Below, piece after piece: positions 23,531 to 35,069 of a stretch of DNA of 64,000 bases (positions are counted from its first letter, which is position 1; every line of letters begins with the position of its first letter). This DNA is from Microvelia longipes (lineage: Eukaryota; Arthropoda; Insecta; Hemiptera; Veliidae). The position numbers were made by a program, and so were the translations under genes. The stretch spans positions 35,662,011-35,726,010 of the forward strand of contig JACMZG010001913.1 in the NCBI GenBank assembly GCA_018340805.1, read 5' to 3'. Below the pieces are notes generated by a model. The model had not been told where the DNA came from. It ran no database searches and saw only the letters and a list, made by a program, of their open reading frames with translations.

Positions 23531-25190
23531 AGGTAGTACCAAAGATATTTTACAATTTTCAGCGGAATACTTTTAAGATGGCAGCGATATAATATTTATA
23601 AAAGTTACATTTGATAAAGGCTTTCAGAAAAAAAACTTTGCTTTTTCATGGCTGTGCTGCTATTTTCCTAAATCCATTAACTGCATCCTTAATATTTGCT
23701 GTTGTCATTTAAAATTTATACACATGCTCAATAAAGTAATGATTTCAGTGTCTTCTGAACTTAAATATTATGTTTAGAACGTCAATTTTCGAAGCACAAA
23801 TTTTAACTCAGAGTTCAAATGATCGAACGACTCAATTCGCAGTTTGAGAAAAAAATATAATTGTTGAGTATATAATTAGCACGTAAAATCTCAATGTCAC
23901 TAGATGAACATAAGCAAGCAAACCCCAGCATAAGATTTCAAAGATTTTTTGAGAGTTTGATGATGGAAGTAAATTTCGAATTTCCTTTGGAAACGATTCG
24001 CAATTATAGGATAGACGTCATGTCGGGGTTTAAAGTATGGCCGAAATCTGTTTCAAATATCCCTAATCACGAACAAGCTATAGTATAAAAATGTTCACTA
24101 CTTTTGGAAAATCTAGGGAAATTGACAAAAAAGTACTGCTCCAGCTAAATAGTATAAATCAAAACCCTGAGCAAGAACTGGATTCTTGAACAAGAAAGCA
24201 CGAATTTCAAATAAAATTTACCAGCATTGTCATGTTTAAGTGGTTGTACTTGTACTAAAGAAGCAAATGGCTTTCCCTTCAATAACTGTGAATTTAAAAG
24301 GATTTATTTTTTGAGATTATGTTTTGATAGGAAATATTAGATAATAATAAGAAGGCATTGATAGAATACTTTTCTTCATAAATCACTTGTTAAAACTTTA
24401 TATAGCCATCTAATACTCTCTTTATACACCCGAAAATCCCGAGCCTTCTATTATAAAGACTTGAATCAATATTTGAGTAAATCCTTATAAAAAAATCCAT
24501 AGAATAAAGTCAGATAAAGAAAAAATAAACTGACAAAAGGAGGGAAACTGAAAAAAGGATGAGATTGAAAACATTAAAGACTGAAATAGAGTTATTCGAA
24601 TAGAAGAAAGAGAACTTGAAAGAAAAAGAAACACGCAACGCCAAAAGTGGAAAAGAGAAATAAAACGTTTATGTTGAAAAATTAGTACTACAGTAAAGGT
24701 AAAAGGCTACTAAAAATCCTTTGGTCACTCTCATTAAAACTACATCCTGTGTATTATTCAAGTTTTTATCTCGCTGCCTTAGCAACGAGATAAAAAGGTC
24801 CTTAAGGTACTTAAGGACCTTAAGGAAGGATAAAGAGGTACTTAAGGTCCTCTTATAGTATATAATATTACCAGAAAATAAATTGACTCTTAACATTGAC
24901 TAGATTTAGATTACGATAAAACTCTAAATATTGTAAAATCATTTGAGAAATAGAATTTTAAAATTTAAAGAGATTAGAAACTTTGAATTTTGAACAGTTT
25001 CTCCTTTAATTTAGAAATTTACAGAATAAATAGAATACACAATAGATTGACAAATAGAGCATAACTCTAGTAAATAAAGCTAACAGAGTTTCTTTGAAAC
25101 ATATGAAGAGTTAACTTTCTTGTCTACACTATAGGCGAATATCTCAATACTCCAAACCATATTTGTAGGCAGTTTTTTGGTATTTTATTC
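23531..25190. other. No supported gene; small palindrome
   Basis: A 64-codon plus frame at 23894 and a 75-codon minus frame at 24669 show no domains. A 12-bp-arm palindrome (aaggtccttaag/cttaaggacctt, 3-bp spacer) lies at 24795-24821, with further cttaagg repeats beside it. Confidence 0.45.
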
Positions 25191-25345
25191 GTCTTTTTAC
25201 TTTTTCTCATTTATACCGTATAAAGTATAACAAAGAGTATTAAGTATAACAAAAAGTATAAAGTATAAACAGGAGGCCTGCCTCTTTGCCGCTCCGCGGC
25301 GTCAACGCTGGGAGCCGCTTCGCGGGCACATGGTGGTCGTACTTT
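25191..25345. repeat. Dispersed repeat piece with GC-rich tag
   Basis: The cttttt-ctcatttataccgt part repeats 4025-4050. A GC-rich tag (gcctctttgccgctccgcgg...gccgcttcgcgggc) follows, related to 21637-21670. Confidence 0.45.
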
Positions 25346-25599
25346 ATCAGTTCGTCATATCACTGGTTTATTTGTGAGGCATACTACCACGATATAAGCG
25401 AATTGTCAAACTTTATTTGTTTATATTTGTTGAAGTATTTACAAATTAACAAGTTGATCAAGTGACTACCTGTCTATCAAAGTCATAAAGTCAAGTATTA
25501 TTTCAAAGAAATAATTAATTGTATTCTAGCATTGATTAAAACAGTTCAGTTGAAATTGGGTTTGATATAATTCTTAATAATATTATGTCAATTAATAAC

Positions 25600-25900
25600 A
25601 TTGTTTTGTTTGACACTTATATGTCAATCAATAAAACCAGAAATAATACTGATAATAAAATGAAACTTAATATTTTTGTGAACCATACATAATTGAGTAT
25701 GAGTAAAAAATTAAGCCTAATCTAAACACTATATGAAGATTTGCGATTGCTTAAAGCGTTTCTGGGATCATTATTGGGTTTCAGTGACATCACACATCTT
25801 TAATAAACGATAGGGTTCGGAACATTAACAAGGTTGATTTTTGTACCAAGTTTCATTTCGATATGAGAAAGCGTTCGAAAGTTGTTTAGTCCACAAACAT
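25600..25900 (+). repeat. Dispersed repeat family A, diverged copy
   Basis: actgataataaaatgaaactt, ggtttcagtgacatcac and gtaccaagtttcatttcg keep the family A order, with many substitutions. Confidence 0.45.
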
Positions 25901-25974
25901 TTTTCTGAATTTCCACATTTCTTTCCATTTTTCCACATTTCTTTTCATTTTTCCAAACTTATCTCATAACTTAA

Positions 25975-26740
25975 CATTTGGCTTGGGGATTCTTTCATAA
26001 GCTGGGCTTACACTAAAGGAGTTAAGTGAGGCTTCCTTGGCTAATTCGTCAGCTTTTGCATTACCATCAATACCAGAATGACCTTTGACCCATTTCATTT
26101 GAACAGATGATCCCTGTCTCAAAAATTGTAGTAATAAACACCTGCAGATTCTGCTAGAGGATAATGACAGGCTTGGTTTTTAATACCTGACTATATACTA
26201 ATATTTCTAATAGACCTGACTATATGTGTAAATAAATACTTTGTCCTCTGGAGAGATATCAGATATTAGCCAAACAAGTGCTTTCTCAATACCTAGTAGC
26301 TCAGTCTGATTATTTGAACAGTGTTGAGAAAGTTTAAATACATCCAAAAAGAAAATTTTAATTTTTTTATACACAACAAAAGCTGTCCCATGCCTTTATC
26401 AATTTTACTTCAGTCAGTGTAAATACACACATTAGGATTTATAATATCCTTCGAAAAAGCCTTAGCTGGATAGTCAGCAGGGTGAAGCCAGTTTTTATGA
26501 GGAACAGGTTTATCAGGTAAAGAGCAGTAAATATTCTCTATTTATTTAAACGAGGGAGGTGTTGAAGCTCTAGTACTATGAGGAGAATATCTGCTACCAA
26601 TTTTGCTGCTTCATAGGATATTGTTATATAGACTTTAATTGATCTTAGAGATATTAACCATTGCTCTCTTTTAAGTTTATTCAAGTTATATTTTTTATGA
26701 AGGGACTCTATCCAGCACGGTATTTTGTAAAGTAATAAAG
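25975..26740 (-). pseudogene. LINE RNase H domain relic (I/R1/jockey-like)
   Basis: Translated pieces on the minus strand give, in order, SLRSIKVYITISYEAAKLVA (post-RT region), NWLHPADYPAK, YTD-SKIDKG-GTAFVVYKK, a CSNNQTELLGIEKAL helix with the second acidic residue, and WVKGHSGIDGNAKADELAKEA. The last is the conserved C-terminal RNase H segment of non-LTR elements, with the GHSG-GN-AD signature. Several stops and frame changes separate the pieces. It is a clearly decayed 5'-truncated copy. The exact clade is uncertain. Confidence 0.75.
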
Positions 26741-26814
26741 TTCACAGTAAAAATCATAAAGCTGGTTACCGTTTATGATCAAGAAAATCCGTAGACTTAC
26801 TGTTCATATTAAAA

Positions 26815-26935
26815 CAAAACTTGTATTAAATTTTAACTAAATTAAATCAATAAAACATTATTAATAAATTAAATTAATAAAATATTATTAATAAATTACA
26901 TTAATAAAATATTTATAATTAAATACCACAAGTAA
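26815..26935. repeat. AT-rich tandem repeat, ~33-bp unit
   Basis: Three to four units of attaataaattaaattaataaaat-type sequence, with only A/T differences and a single C in some units. Confidence 0.7.
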
Positions 26936-27474
26936 TTTAATAAACAAACAAAATTAGATTTATTTTATCAAAGGCATATCTAGAACAAATATAGATAAAT
27001 TATGTAAGTCTAAATATTAATACAATTAAGTTAAGTTTAATGTGTTTAAATATTAAAACTTTATTAATAAAAAGGAAAAATCTCAGTATAACTAGAAAGT
27101 CACAAACTTGGGAAAAGCAAATCTTCAAAAATAAAACTCAAAAGTAGTCAAAAAAAAGTGAAAAAGGCAAAGGTAGAATTCTTTAAGGTAAAACAAGCAA
27201 ATCTCTAGGTAGAGAAAAAAAATTGAGAAAACATGCAAACAGAAAACAAGTAGGTGGGTAGAGATAAAAATCTCCGAATAGAAAAGAGGAAAAACTTCAC
27301 ATATCAAACAAAAGAAATAGAAAAAGTAATAAAAGAGATCTCTAATGTAAAGGCAATCTTATTTAGCACACATTTTCTCTATGCATGTGCTATTCAATAG
27401 CACGTGTCCGTCATTCTGTAGCTATAATGTATACTAAGTTTAATTTATCATTGCTAATAATAGTAGATTATTTT
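26936..27474. other. Nothing recognised
   Basis: Strongly AT- and purine-rich. The 60-codon minus frame at 27125 is low-complexity. Confidence 0.5.
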
Positions 27475-27486
27475 ACTAGGTGGTAA

Positions 27487-28028
27487 GGAGTCACCCGTGA
27501 TGTAGTGGTTAAGAACACACAGAATGGACTATAGTCATATGTTCTAGGATTTCACTAATCATGGGTACTAGGAGTTCACGGGCCTCTAGGATTTTTATGA
27601 GAGGGATAAAAATTCTGCGTACCACGTCCTTCAGAAGGGACGTAAAGCCGGTGGTCTCGAGCCTGTGAGTTGTCAGGTCCTCGTTAAAGATCCCTTACCC
27701 AAAATGAAACTAAGTATAGGCAAAATTTAGGACCCTCATTGTAGAATACTGTAGTGTTTCTGCCTTGTAGTTTAAAGTGTGTGGAGGTTTGGTTTAACAG
27801 TAAGAGCACGTGTTGTTTCCTGTTTTCACTAGACTATAAGAGTCAGTGAAAATATGTATGATTGCTTGAAAAAGCACGAGAGGAACCATAGAAATTCGCG
27901 GCCCTTCTGTCTAGATTAGATGAAATATACCTACACTTGAAATTAAGTGGAGTAGAACACTATCCCAACAACGTGGCCTAAATGCCTGGCAGTTACTACC
28001 ACTCCCCCATATTACTATTACTATCACT
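27487..28028 (+). mobile_element. tRNA-headed SINE (family E), second full copy
   Basis: Bounded by an imperfect TSD, actaggtggtaa (27475-27486) and actaggttgtaa (28029-28040). It carries the same gagtcacccgtgatgtagtgg head, the cgtccttcagaagggacg hairpin, a gttaaagatccctta block missing from the 22.7-kb copy, and a 3' tail of TAC/TAT triplets. The B box is disrupted here. Younger parts match the other copy closely. Confidence 0.75.
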
Positions 28029-28118
28029 ACTAGGTTGTAAAGTTTATTTTATGTTAATTTGTTTATTAAAGAGCAATAAATGACTTCCATCGCAATAAGA
28101 TCTATTTACCGACATTTA

Positions 28119-28267
<149 letters not shown>

Positions 28268-28714
28268 ATAGCTACTATAATAAAAGTTTAAATCTTACAC
28301 GCCTAAATTGTATACAAAGCGCTAAGAGGTGATCAATGTATTACACAACATTTATTCTCGTATTTAACCAATACGTATTTATCCGTTTTAAACGTATCAT
28401 ATTTTTGCTATAAAATGTTTGTGGGACATATTTTATATAAATAAAATAACCATAGAAGCTTTGTGCTATACTAAGCAGATTATTTCTTAAACTATTAAGC
28501 TAAAACATTCACATTATTAAAATAAAATTGAACCAACGAATAAATAAAACAAAAAAATAAAACTAAAAAACAAAAAAAGAAACTACTTCCAAAATAAATA
28601 ATCCCTTAAACTAAAAACATATTTTCTTTTTTAACAAGAAAAATATGGTTTGGAACCGTATTTTTGAAAAGGGAAAAATATTTCCAAAACAGAAGTAGTC
28701 ATAAAATTGAAGCG

Positions 28715-28785
28715 AGGTGCTCTTGCATACGAAATATAAAGATCGGATCCTGAAGTATAGCCCTGAGGCACACCTTTAGCATAAT
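28715..28785 (-). pseudogene. Possible LINE RT motif scrap
   Basis: The minus strand reads KGVPQGYTSGSDLYISY, resembling RT motif B (GVPQGS-[IV]-LGP-LF-[IL]Y). The region is short and diverged, with no flanking domain visible. Confidence 0.4.
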
Positions 28786-29024
28786 ATGTTATTACCGCAG
28801 CACAAACACCTATATCACATTACCAACATTAGTTCACACTGAGAAACATAGCTGGATAAATTATATCTATTTTTCAGACACTTTTAAGGAGACATTAAAC
28901 ATATCTGCGATTTCATTTCAGTACTTTATTTGTTTTTCCAAACCCTATGCCGTTAGAAAAACTGCTTTAATAATTTATGTACATATATACACTATAAATA
29001 TTTTTTACTTTTCCACACCTACCA

Positions 29025-29030
<6 letters not shown>

Positions 29031-29089
<59 letters not shown>

Positions 29090-29096
29090 TATATAT
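29031..29096. repeat. (TA)n microsatellite
   Basis: TA run of about 65 bp with phase slips at its right end. Confidence 0.95.
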
Positions 29097-29635
29097 AAAC
29101 ACAACACTAAGAACATAAAACCCTAAGTAGACACTTCAAAGAAGGATGGATTGATTGTTCGATATACCGTAGTGAATTGGCTAATTTCATCGATGTGATG
29201 TCGACAAAAAGCTTGAAACGTACAGACAACCTAATACTTATATTATCCTTGATAATAGAGGTTGAAACTTGAATATAGAGCAGCATTGGAAATTACGTGA
29301 AGTAATTATCTTTTGTAAAACGCTTCTCTATCTCTATCCAACTCTATGATTCCATCTATCACTATAAATCTTCGTAATAAGTATACATCTATGGTTGTAA
29401 ACTCTAGATATCTAATGTTTATTATAAACTTCAAAGTTAGGAATATCTTTAGAATAGTTAATCTTTCTGCTTAAAATCCATCTATTATTGTATTATTACA
29501 ATTATTATCTCTTTATCAACTTATTGTTATAATATTATCTCGTTATAAACTAAATTTACAGATTTTTTTTTATTAATACGCATATTTAATGTTTAGAAAC
29601 ATATTGTGTTTATAACTAGAACTAGAAAGGAGAAA

Positions 29636-29865
29636 GCATTAAGCAATAATAATAATAATGCATGTTTACAGACGTCCGGCACATCAGAGGCAACCCCTGC
29701 GGAAACCGCCACGCTCCAATCGTATTCTAAAATTATCAATAATTGATTTGATATAATCTGATTTATACTGAGAGCGTAACCTGGGATGCGAACCCCAGAC
29801 CTCTATGGTGTCAAAGGTCTGGGGTATAAATACAAACGCTATAACGACCTCGACAACAGAGGCGT
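29636..29865 (-). mobile_element. tRNA-Leu/Ser-like SINE with TSD
   Basis: Minus strand: an A-box-like gtcgaggtcgttatagcg, then a long-variable-arm-like hairpin ccccagacc...ggtctgggg, then a perfect T arm ctggg-gttcgcat-cccag with a canonical B box. The body continues to gtggcggtttccgcagggg and ends in an (ATT)n tail. Near-identical flanks ctagaaaggagaaa (29622-29635) and ctagaaagagaaaa (29866-29879) act as a TSD. The A-box/B-box spacing and long arm fit a class II tRNA (Leu or Ser). It lacks a proper acceptor stem, so it is a SINE rather than a tRNA gene. Confidence 0.75.
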
Positions 29866-29879
29866 CTAGAAAGAGAAAA

Positions 29880-30880
29880 GCACAGAAGGCAAAAAATATG
29901 GGACAACCAAACTTTTCATAAAATTATTACTCAATCCATCACTCCATTACTCAAAAATGTCTGGATTTATTCATTCATATACAGATAAATAGAATGATAA
30001 ATTAAGCGCGCACACATTAAGCCAGAAAGATAAAATTAAAAGAAACTTTGTACAAAAATCAAGTCTTTAGATAAAGAGTTCTTTATCTTATAGTAAAAAG
30101 TCATTAGATTTTTTGATAAATTTGAACCCAATTTGTTGTCTTAAAAAGTTAGCCTCTTTAAATTTTAAGCTATATTAAGAATAAACTGATTGTTATTTTC
30201 ATTTGTTTTTAAAAAGGTTGACAGGAAAAGCGGAAATGCTATAATTAAAGCTATATTTCCTCTTGTTTTTCCATAACATTGCCTACTACTTCTTTTTTCT
30301 AAACTCACAAAAATCGAAAATGATACAGCTTTTTCCACCTAGCCATTTAAATACTCCACACTCATCAATCAATTTATACCCATCTGTATCTAATAATATA
30401 TACACCACGAACTCGTCTAACCAAGAAGTAGGACAGAGTGTAATATGCAAAATCGATACGACAGAGAAATTAGTAGTATAGAAGACAGGACGAGATTAAT
30501 CAACTATCTCTTTGATCTTGCAACACATGTACCAACCACAATTCTACGGCTCTACTGAATAAATCTAAAAATATACAATCCTTCAACCCTATAAATAATT
30601 GCTCTGTGGTTAGACCAGATGTGCCCATCTAAAAGTAATCACGAAGTAGAGTTTATAACGACAGAATACAAAAAAAAAGAAAAAACGAAAACACTGAGCT
30701 AACGAGGCCAATATTCAACATCCACTATTAACCTTTTTCCACTTCAATCTCTTTTTAATTAGTTCTGTTTATAAAGAATTCGAACGGTGAGAAATAATGT
30801 AAAGAATAAATGAATAAATAATGTATTTGTTACAAACTAGTCTAAAATTATTGTTTTTAGTGAGACGTGAATTACGTGTG
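29880..30880. other. Nothing recognised
   Basis: AT-rich. The 72-codon frame at 30263 has no domain and biased composition. Confidence 0.5.
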
Positions 30881-30899
30881 ATCAATAATGACGAATATA

Positions 30900-31620
30900 C
30901 TGTATTAACATTGACAAATAAAATAGGTCATTTGGGTTCGTTTGGAAATTTTTAAACCATAATTTTCTGAAAATACACCTTAAACTATGAAGGAAAGGTA
31001 TAGTCTGCCTATCCAGAGTGGAGCCTTTCATATGAATGCGCTCTCTCAAAATATGAGAAAATCGCACAAATTTCAGTTTTCTTGCAATAGGTGGTTCCCT
31101 GCAGGTCGGGGGAAAAAACATAAATAGAACATTTTTTAAAGCTGATAAAATTTGCTATAAAACGAGTGCTTTTTCGTCGAAATCGGATAACTACAACTAA
31201 AGTTATGACATTTGTTAATTGGCCAAAAAAATGAACAAAAAACCAATATTTTTTCAAACAAATTTTCTGACTTTGCATAAATTAACCATTTTTTTGGTGT
31301 TTTTAAAACAGCCATAATTTTGATTGTAGTCAGCCGATTCTGATGCTTAAACACTCGTTTTACAGAACATTTTATCATCTTTAAAAAAAGATTTTTTCAG
31401 GTTTTCCACACGACCCACAGGGAACCACTTATTTCAAGAAAAGTGAAATTTGTGCGATTGTATAAAATTTTGAGCATGTGCAATCATATGAAAGGCTCCA
31501 CCTTGGATATGCAGAGTATGTTTTTTCTTTAAAATTTATGATATATTTTCAGAAAAATTTAGTTTGAAGTAGTACAAAATGAGTCACATTTTTTCAGGTC
31601 CGGCTCTTCGACATTTATTG
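30900..31620. mobile_element. Foldback/MITE with ~300-bp imperfect arms
   Basis: The left half (about 30945-31240) and the reverse complement of the right half (about 31260-31575) align along most of their length. Shared pieces include ggagcctttcatatga, atcgcacaaatttca, gtggttccctg-gggtcg, gataaaat-tg and aaacgagtg. The arms are about 75-80% similar by eye. No transposase is present, and no TSD or TIR superfamily could be fixed. The overlapping minus-strand frames (30882-31378) come from the palindrome and are not genes. Confidence 0.7.
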
Positions 31621-32422
31621 TTACTGTAACGAAGTTGATACATTTGAGTAAATTGAGATAATGGTATAGAAATAGGAAATGCTTTAATTATCAGTATAAA
31701 GGGTACTTTTTCTCGACATAATGTTATGTCTCACTATTTTTCGTTAAGTCAAACGAAAAATATAATTAGGACAAAACACCAGGCTATAAAGTCTTAAGCT
31801 TGAGACTCTGATAATATAATTGGATCAGTAATAAGTCTGTCCCGGCATACCTCTGAAACTATGAAACTCTTTGAAAGTGCTGGGTCTAATTATCTGGTCT
31901 AGACGAAGAAAAACTTTAATCAATGGAAAACAATCAGGCATAATGTTTAGTTAAATTATGGGAATGACTAAGGATCTTTCTTGCTTTAAACTACAGGACT
32001 TTGCTCAACAAGTTTTGATCAACTACCATCATCAGTTAGCTTAAAAACAAATTGGCTTTGAAGTAAAACCGAAGGGTTTAACTACATTATCTTTTCAAGC
32101 GTAGCTGAGAGAGTTAATGCTAATATAATTATTTCAAGAGTTGAAGAAATAACTCTTAGAAGTTAAACCATACATAATTAGCATTAGCACAAAATTATCA
32201 TTGCAATAGAATTCAATTCAGAAGTAAAATATCCCACAGTAATAAACTTTTTTATTCGATAGCAGCTGCAGACAAAACATTTACAAACGCATCAGAATCG
32301 TTTTTAGTTATCAATTCGAGTAACATTTTCTGTAGTTTTGCTAACGGTATCAAATAGGAGAAAATAAATCAAAAATTCTGATCAAACATTGAAATTTAAG
32401 TGCTCGAAAAACATAGAGTGAG
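31621..32422. other. Nothing recognised
   Basis: AT-rich. It includes a weak hammerhead-like string near 32005-32050 that I rejected. Confidence 0.5.
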
Positions 32423-32435
32423 TAACTAAACAACA

Positions 32436-32929
32436 TAAAGATTGGCTCTTAACCAATCACCTGCACCACTGGAACAAATCCTCTGGCATGAGGCACAATA
32501 AACTTATCTTAAAAGGACCCAGCCCTAAAGTAACTGAAGACCTCCTCAGTCTAAGCAGAAGGGACCTTAGAACAGTAACTGGAATACTGACTGGTCCCTG
32601 TCACCTACGAATACATCTCCATACCATTGGTATCTTTAAAGATAACCCAGTGTGTAGGCTTTGTGAATCGGAAACCGAAACTGCCTCTCAGATACGTCTG
32701 AGATGTGAAGCCCTAGCCTTTCAAAGGTTCTCCAACTTTGGTAGCAGCACTCTCGCTAAGTTTGACTCTACCAATGAAGCACTGGTCAAAAAGATCCTAG
32801 ACCTAGTCCGGGGAAAAGGATTATTCTGACCTGGACCAATTGAGGGGATTGTACAATAGACTTCCAGTCACAGTGCAAATGGGGTCTATTCTCGACTCCA
32901 ACCCCAATTACTAATAATAATAATAATAA
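32436..32929 (+). mobile_element. 5'-truncated LINE 3' end with TSD
   Basis: A 494-bp insertion framed by taactaaacaaca at 32423-32435 and 32930-32942 (13 bp; the first t may belong to the tail). It ends in a (TAA)n tail, as in I-type elements. The single frame, open from the left boundary to the stop at 32827-32829, encodes the tail of a non-LTR polyprotein: LTGPCHLRIHLHTIG, then a Cys-rich CRLCESETETASQ...LRCEAL segment (C-x2-C...H/R...C). This is the C-terminal zinc-knuckle region that follows RNase H. The frame is intact, so the insertion is recent. Confidence 0.85.
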
Positions 32930-33540
32930 TAACTAAACAACAATTATATATATATACTTTAATGGAACGAATATAGACTAAAATAAACATGATTTTAACA
33001 TCGTATAACTAAAATTTTCTTTTGAAATTATTCGATGATTTTGAAAACGTATTTATATTTCGAAAGGCATAAGTTTACATTAATGTATGAAATAAAACTG
33101 TTAAAAAACATATTATAAGAGATAACTGGATGATATTTAGTTCTCAAGTTTTAGGTTTAGGTTCTAACGATTATTTATTCGTTATATCTTAATCTAAAAT
33201 CTTTTGAATTATTAGTTTGTCTTTATTCTCATTTGTCTTTTGCATTTTCTCATAATTTATAGTAGAAACTTAATTGAACATTTCACAAATTTGATCCTAC
33301 TTGTTCACATGCGTGTCTAATAATATTTTAGCTTTGATTCTGCACCCGACCTATTATTTGATTTACAAGTTCAAAACTTTTTATTGAAAACCTCGTTAAA
33401 GAGCAAATTGGAAATTTGACGGTTTGTTTCAAGTTTGAAAATATTATTGAGAATTCTAAACATTGTGATGTTGATTCAACGTAATACACTCAAACATTTA
33501 AACGTTTGCATAATAACATCACTTTTTTGCATTATTTTGT

Positions 33541-34135
33541 ATGTCCATTAATAAGTTTTATAGTGGAACCATGAATAAGTTTAAAAGTGTAACCATCAAT
33601 AAGTTTGATAGTGAAGCTATCAATAGGTTTGATGGTGGAACCATCAATACATTTTATAGTGGAACCGTCAATAAGTTTAAAAGTGTAACCATCAATAATT
33701 TTGATAGTGAAGCTATCAATAGGTTTGATGGTGGAACCATCAATACATTTTATAGTGGAACCGTCAATAAGTTTAAAAGTATAACCATCAATAAGTTTGA
33801 TAGTGAAGCTATCAATAGGTTTGATGGTGGAACCATCAATACATTTTATAGTGGAACCGTCAATAAGTTTAAAAGTGTAACCATCATAAGTTTGATAGTG
33901 AAGCTATCAATAGGTTTGATGGTGGAACCATCAATACATTTTATAGTGAAACCGTCAATAAGTTTAAAAGTGTAACCATCAATAAGTTTGATGGTGGAAC
34001 CATCAATAAGCTTGATATGGAACCATCAATAAGTTTGATGGTGAAACCATTAATAAGTCTGATGGTGGAACCGTCAATAAGTTTGATAGTGAAACCACCT
34101 ATAAATTTCATGGTGGGAACCATCAGTATGTTTGA
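33541..34135. repeat. 24-bp minisatellite with 96-bp higher-order unit
   Basis: The basic unit is 24 bp (atcaataagtttgatagtgaa-type). Four variants (tttaaaag, tttgatag, gtttgatgg, ttttatag) repeat in fixed order every 96 bp through about 33880, then the order loosens. The unit is a multiple of three, so the array is open in frame for 144 codons as an 8-residue repeat (NKFxSxTI). This needs no selection to explain. Each unit pairs with itself through ggtggaacc / ggttcc-type inversions. Confidence 0.9.
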
Positions 34136-34978
34136 TGACTCCATTTTAAATTCAACAGTTGATTATTTGCATTTTTTAAGGAACTGTTTTCATAACGTAA
34201 AACCGTATTTAAATATGTTTTGTCCGATCAATAAAACAATGATCAAAGTAATCACAATTAAAGCCGTAATTGATATTAAAAACGAGTTTAAGACAGGAGC
34301 GGGGAAATCAGTGTTAGAGTTGGGAAAATCAACAGGGAAATACAGAGAAAGAGGTTTGCTTTGTAAGAGCTAAAATAAACAAACTAAAAAAAATTAAAAA
34401 GGTAAATAAGTAGAACTCAAACAAAAAACAAATAGATCAAATAAAACATTTTGATATGGAATGTGTAAGAGCAACATAACGCCATGTTTACAATTATTGT
34501 ATAACTGCTTCTTCTACTCCGTGTTCTGTTGAGAGGTTATTCGTCTCCGAACCCTAAAAACTAGACAAGTAATGTCTCTGAATGAAATGGCAGCTTTTCA
34601 TATATTAGAAATATCCAGATATTATATTGTGTAACATTTTTTTTGTTAAAAAAATATATAGCACGAAACAAGATCTGTCATAAAGGTCATCGGCATAGGT
34701 ATAGAATATAAATATATATTATATACATATAAATACTCTGTTAATATTAAATACTCTATATAATATTACATCTTAAATAATTAATCACGAAGAACCTATT
34801 GTAGGAGAGCAAGATATTAATATTTCTATCTTTAAGTCCTATATTAATACATGTTCCATCTCCAAGACAACAAAATTATTAAGATAATTGAAAAATAATC
34901 TGTATTTTCTATTGGATGAATTCTTTAAAAGTAGACCAGTAAAACGTATTAACACACAGTCCTCTCTAACCTTTTACA
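34136..34978. other. Nothing recognised
   Basis: AT-rich. The frame continuing from the minisatellite (to 34373) shows no domain. Confidence 0.5.
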
Positions 34979-34984
34979 AAAAAA

Positions 34985-35055
<71 letters not shown>

Positions 35056-35069
35056 ATATATATATAATG
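34979..35069. repeat. Poly(A)/(TA)n tract
   Basis: About 24 A followed by about 65 bp of TA, or the complement. It could mark the tail of a retrocopied element, but no body is recognisable on either side. Confidence 0.9.

Noticed and set aside
29740..29862. Possible tRNA gene (Leu/Ser-like)
   Set aside because: The T arm and variable arm pair, but no acceptor stem or convincing anticodon arm forms. TSDs and an (ATT)n tail make it a SINE.
30882..31378. Three overlapping minus-strand frames of 79-89 codons
   Set aside because: They lie within the arms of a foldback and mirror each other. They are products of the palindrome.
32005..32050. Minus-strand hammerhead-like string (CTGATGA, short stem II, then AAAA)
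   Set aside because: The GAAA box is missing its G, stem II is 3 bp with a wobble, and stem I does not pair. No inverted partner or related element was seen.
33541..33975. 144-codon frame of an 8-residue repeat
   Set aside because: Explained by a 24-bp minisatellite whose period is a multiple of three.
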